The notes under the pieces: model-generated
What the model was told of the DNA's origin: nothing
Database searches by the model: none
What the model saw: the letters and a program-made list of their open reading frames with translations, nothing else
Shown: positions 62,343 to 64,000 of the stretch, one piece after another
Numbering within the stretch: position 1 is the stretch's first letter
Layout of the letters: the number at the start of each line of letters is the position of its first letter
NCBI GenBank assembly: GCA_040387515.1
Contig: JAZKDP010000006.1
Span: 94,718 to 158,717, forward strand
Length of the DNA stretch: 64,000 nucleotides
Source: Methylotenera_A sp040387515
Lineage (GTDB): Bacteria > Pseudomonadota > Gammaproteobacteria > Burkholderiales > Methylophilaceae
Direction: 5' to 3'
Position numbers and translations under genes: made by a program

Positions 62343-62897
62343 CTATATTGATGCCTTTATTAATGTGATAGCTGCATTTTTTGCGCGTTCAGCTGCGCCT
62401 AAACCTGGGCTTAATCTTTCCAAGAGTGCTGCACCCTCAAAGAGAATGGTGAGCTGTTGGCTAAGTGCTTCTGGGTCTTTTGCGCCAGCAGTTTCTGCAA
62501 TTTTCGTTAAATAGCCTTGCAATTCAACTGCTAATACAGCGGAGTATTGGTTGATCGGATGTTCTGGGTCTGGGAACTCAACTGAGGCGATATGGAATGG
62601 CAAGCCATGAAACTCCGGCGTCACAATCCATAACTCAACCAGTTCACATAGTGAAATCAGTATATCAATCGAATTGGCTTTTTTTGATACTAGTCTGGAA
62701 TTCAACCACTCATAAAACTTGTCCGATTTATCCCTTAAGTAAGCGGTAATCAATAAGTTTTTACTGGGGAAGTGCTTGTACAGCGTGGCTTTGGCAATGC
62801 CAGCCTCTGCAATAATCGTATCAACCCCAGAGGCTTGAATGCCTCTAGACTCAAAAAGACTGGTCGCTGTCGCGAGTATTTTTTCATTCATATTCAT
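62343..62897 (-). CDS. TetR family transcription regulator
   Basis: A 184-residue TetR-type repressor. The N-terminal helix-turn-helix is ILATATSLFESRGIQASGVDTIIAEAGIAKATLYKHFPSKNLLI (about 6-48). The C-terminal ligand domain is specific to its subgroup, with no recognised ligand motif. It converges with msrQ and is preceded by AAGGAAA. It could control the palindrome at 63821, but that site lies beyond the next gene. Confidence 0.9.
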   Translation of the reverse strand: MNMNEKILATATSLFESRGIQASGVDTIIAEAGIAKATLYKHFPSKNLLITAYLRDKSDKFYEWLNSRLVSKKANSIDILISLCELVELWIVTPEFHGLPFHIASVEFPDPEHPINQYSAVLAVELQGYLTKIAETAGAKDPEALSQQLTILFEGAALLERLSPGLGAAERAKNAAITLIKASI

Positions 62898-62949
62898 CTT
62901 AATTTCCTTATAAAACCTATCCTAGGCAAATTGGTTCTAACTTTTTTAC

Positions 62950-63753
62950 TTACAGCCGAGTTGTGGCGTGCATAAGCTCTGGCGGATGCATCAGTTCTTG
63001 TGGATATAAGCAATTCACATAACCTAAGGCCAGCCTTAAGTTTTCCACATGTTGCACTTCAATTACCCCTTTGTTAACAAACAGCAAAAATGCCTGTCGT
63101 TGTTCGGGCTGCAGCATAGCTGCCTGAGGCAATTGGCAAGTGCCACTTTTCATTTTGTGATACGCGAGCTGCAATGTGCTAATGGTGACTGGGTCTGCAA
63201 CGCCTGTTATTAACTCAACAGGCGATGGCTGCAATTGGTGACTGATAGGCTGCGCAAAACTATTCATTTTCACTTGGGAATTGGTCATTGTCATCACACT
63301 TAAATACACAACAAATGCCGTAGTTACAATGCCAGCCAACATCATCCGGCTATCTTTTTGAGAGTGTAAATGGCTTTGTATTGAGTGATTGACTAACTTC
63401 CACGCTCTATCAGAACCAGTTTGAGACTGCACTTGAATAGCGCCGACAGCTAAAAAAAGCATCTGATCTAAAAAAACCTCAGGACACTTTACGCTGGCCT
63501 TATTGATTGCTGAATGAATGATTTCTTTTAGCGAACACACATCTTCGATAGATAAATTCTGCGATTGCCCGTGCGCATGTTTGTTGGAAATTCTCTCAGC
63601 GTTCCATTGGCTTAACTGGCTGGAAAGCCCCAGTAGGCGAGAATTAGATCGCTTTTTATAGATGTTGATACCTTGCAGAAATCTTAAAGAGCATAGCTGA
63701 TTGACTATCATTTTCCTAAGATTGCCATTTTGAAAACTATGAGCTTGGTTCAA
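62950..63753 (-). CDS. Uncharacterised single-pass membrane protein
   Basis: A 267-residue protein with a basic N-terminal region (about 1-135), one membrane helix (about 140-160, MLAGIVTTAFVVYLSVMTM), and a periplasmic C-terminal part (VADPVTISTLQLAYHKMKSGTCQLPQAAMLQPEQRQAFLLFV and two Cys pairs). I do not recognise the family. It is divergent from the partial gene at 63923 and lies upstream of the tetR gene on the same strand, with a 52-base gap, so co-transcription is possible. Confidence 0.6.
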   Translation of the reverse strand: MNQAHSFQNGNLRKMIVNQLCSLRFLQGINIYKKRSNSRLLGLSSQLSQWNAERISNKHAHGQSQNLSIEDVCSLKEIIHSAINKASVKCPEVFLDQMLFLAVGAIQVQSQTGSDRAWKLVNHSIQSHLHSQKDSRMMLAGIVTTAFVVYLSVMTMTNSQVKMNSFAQPISHQLQPSPVELITGVADPVTISTLQLAYHKMKSGTCQLPQAAMLQPEQRQAFLLFVNKGVIEVQHVENLRLALGYVNCLYPQELMHPPELMHATTRL

Positions 63754-63820
63754 TCTAAATTACCTCTAAAAATTTACTTGCCTATTTCAGAACTCTTGAA
63801 GTAGACTATAAATAAGTGAA

Positions 63821-63832
63821 CAGACCTGTCTG
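63821..63832. promoter_or_regulatory. CAGACCTGTCTG palindrome, TetR-type operator candidate
   Basis: A perfect 12-bp palindrome lies in the divergent region between the genes at 62950-63753 and 63923. AGAC-NN-GTCT cores are common in TetR/NemR-type operators. The TetR gene nearby is the natural candidate, but binding is inference. Confidence 0.4.
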
Positions 63833-63922
63833 CATACTACAGCAAAAGTCGACTAAAAACAATTTTAAGCAATACAACTTTAAGCTGACCTTGTACTTTA
63901 TATTTTTTTAAATAGGAAATCT

Positions 63923-64000
63923 ATGAATATTGTAACTACGGATGTTCAACTCACTGACTGGCGCAGTCACGCGTTAAAGTTAGAGACTGAAGTCAAGAAA
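63923..64000 (+). CDS. Partial gene cut by right edge, possibly MoxR-like
   Basis: An ATG with AGGAAA five bases ahead opens a frame of 26 codons (beginning MNIVTTDVQLTDWRSHALKLE) that runs off the window. The spacing and the charged helix recall the N-terminus of MoxR-type AAA ATPases, but too little is visible to name it. Confidence 0.5.
   Translation, partial: MNIVTTDVQLTDWRSHALKLETEVKK

Overview
The window reads as chromosome of a Gram-negative betaproteobacterium, most likely Methylophilaceae (Methylotenera-like). The grounds are visibly AT-rich DNA, an smc-zipA-ligA block, two FecI/FecR-controlled TonB receptor systems, twin YVTN propellers next to a NarX-type kinase, and a PQQ-type sorbosone dehydrogenase relative. 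The family placement is inference. No transposase, integrase, phage gene or CRISPR array was seen.

Layout. 1-3.8 kb: a membrane histidine kinase and two exported seven-repeat YVTN propellers; three near-identical CGGGA-N5-TCCCG palindromes lie in the intergenic gaps around them. 3.8-16.2 kb: envelope and stress genes. These are a lipoprotein phospholipase D with an exported partner, a BON lipoprotein, two CsbD proteins, an AI-2E-type permease, a chloroperoxidase-like hydrolase, a sorbosone dehydrogenase-like lipoprotein, a clsB-ybhP pair, a Crp/Fnr regulator and small unknown proteins. 16.2-22 kb: a ferric-siderophore cassette (PepSY membrane protein, TonB receptor, FecR, FecI) with a Fur box and a sigma70 promoter in front of the sigma gene. 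22-26.2 kb: AsmA, a third PLD/cardiolipin synthase and YccF.

26.3-50.8 kb is the most unusual part. About 24 kb of genes all on the plus strand encode, in order, an ECF sigma factor, FecR, a 1189-residue TonB receptor, a Sec-exported protein of unknown family, an RTX protein, a type I secretion system with two different ABC ATPases plus HlyD and TolC parts, and an eleven-gene type II secretion-like machine. That machine has PilM/N/O/P-like parts, a TPR-secretin lipoprotein and four pseudopilins. The order suggests one surface-sensing, uptake and secretion programme with a plausible cargo for each exporter (inference).

50.8-64 kb is mostly housekeeping: tRNA-Glu, tRNA-Ala, queF, smc, zipA, ligA, a TPR protein, msrP-msrQ, a TetR regulator, an unknown membrane protein, and the first 26 codons of a gene cut by the right edge.
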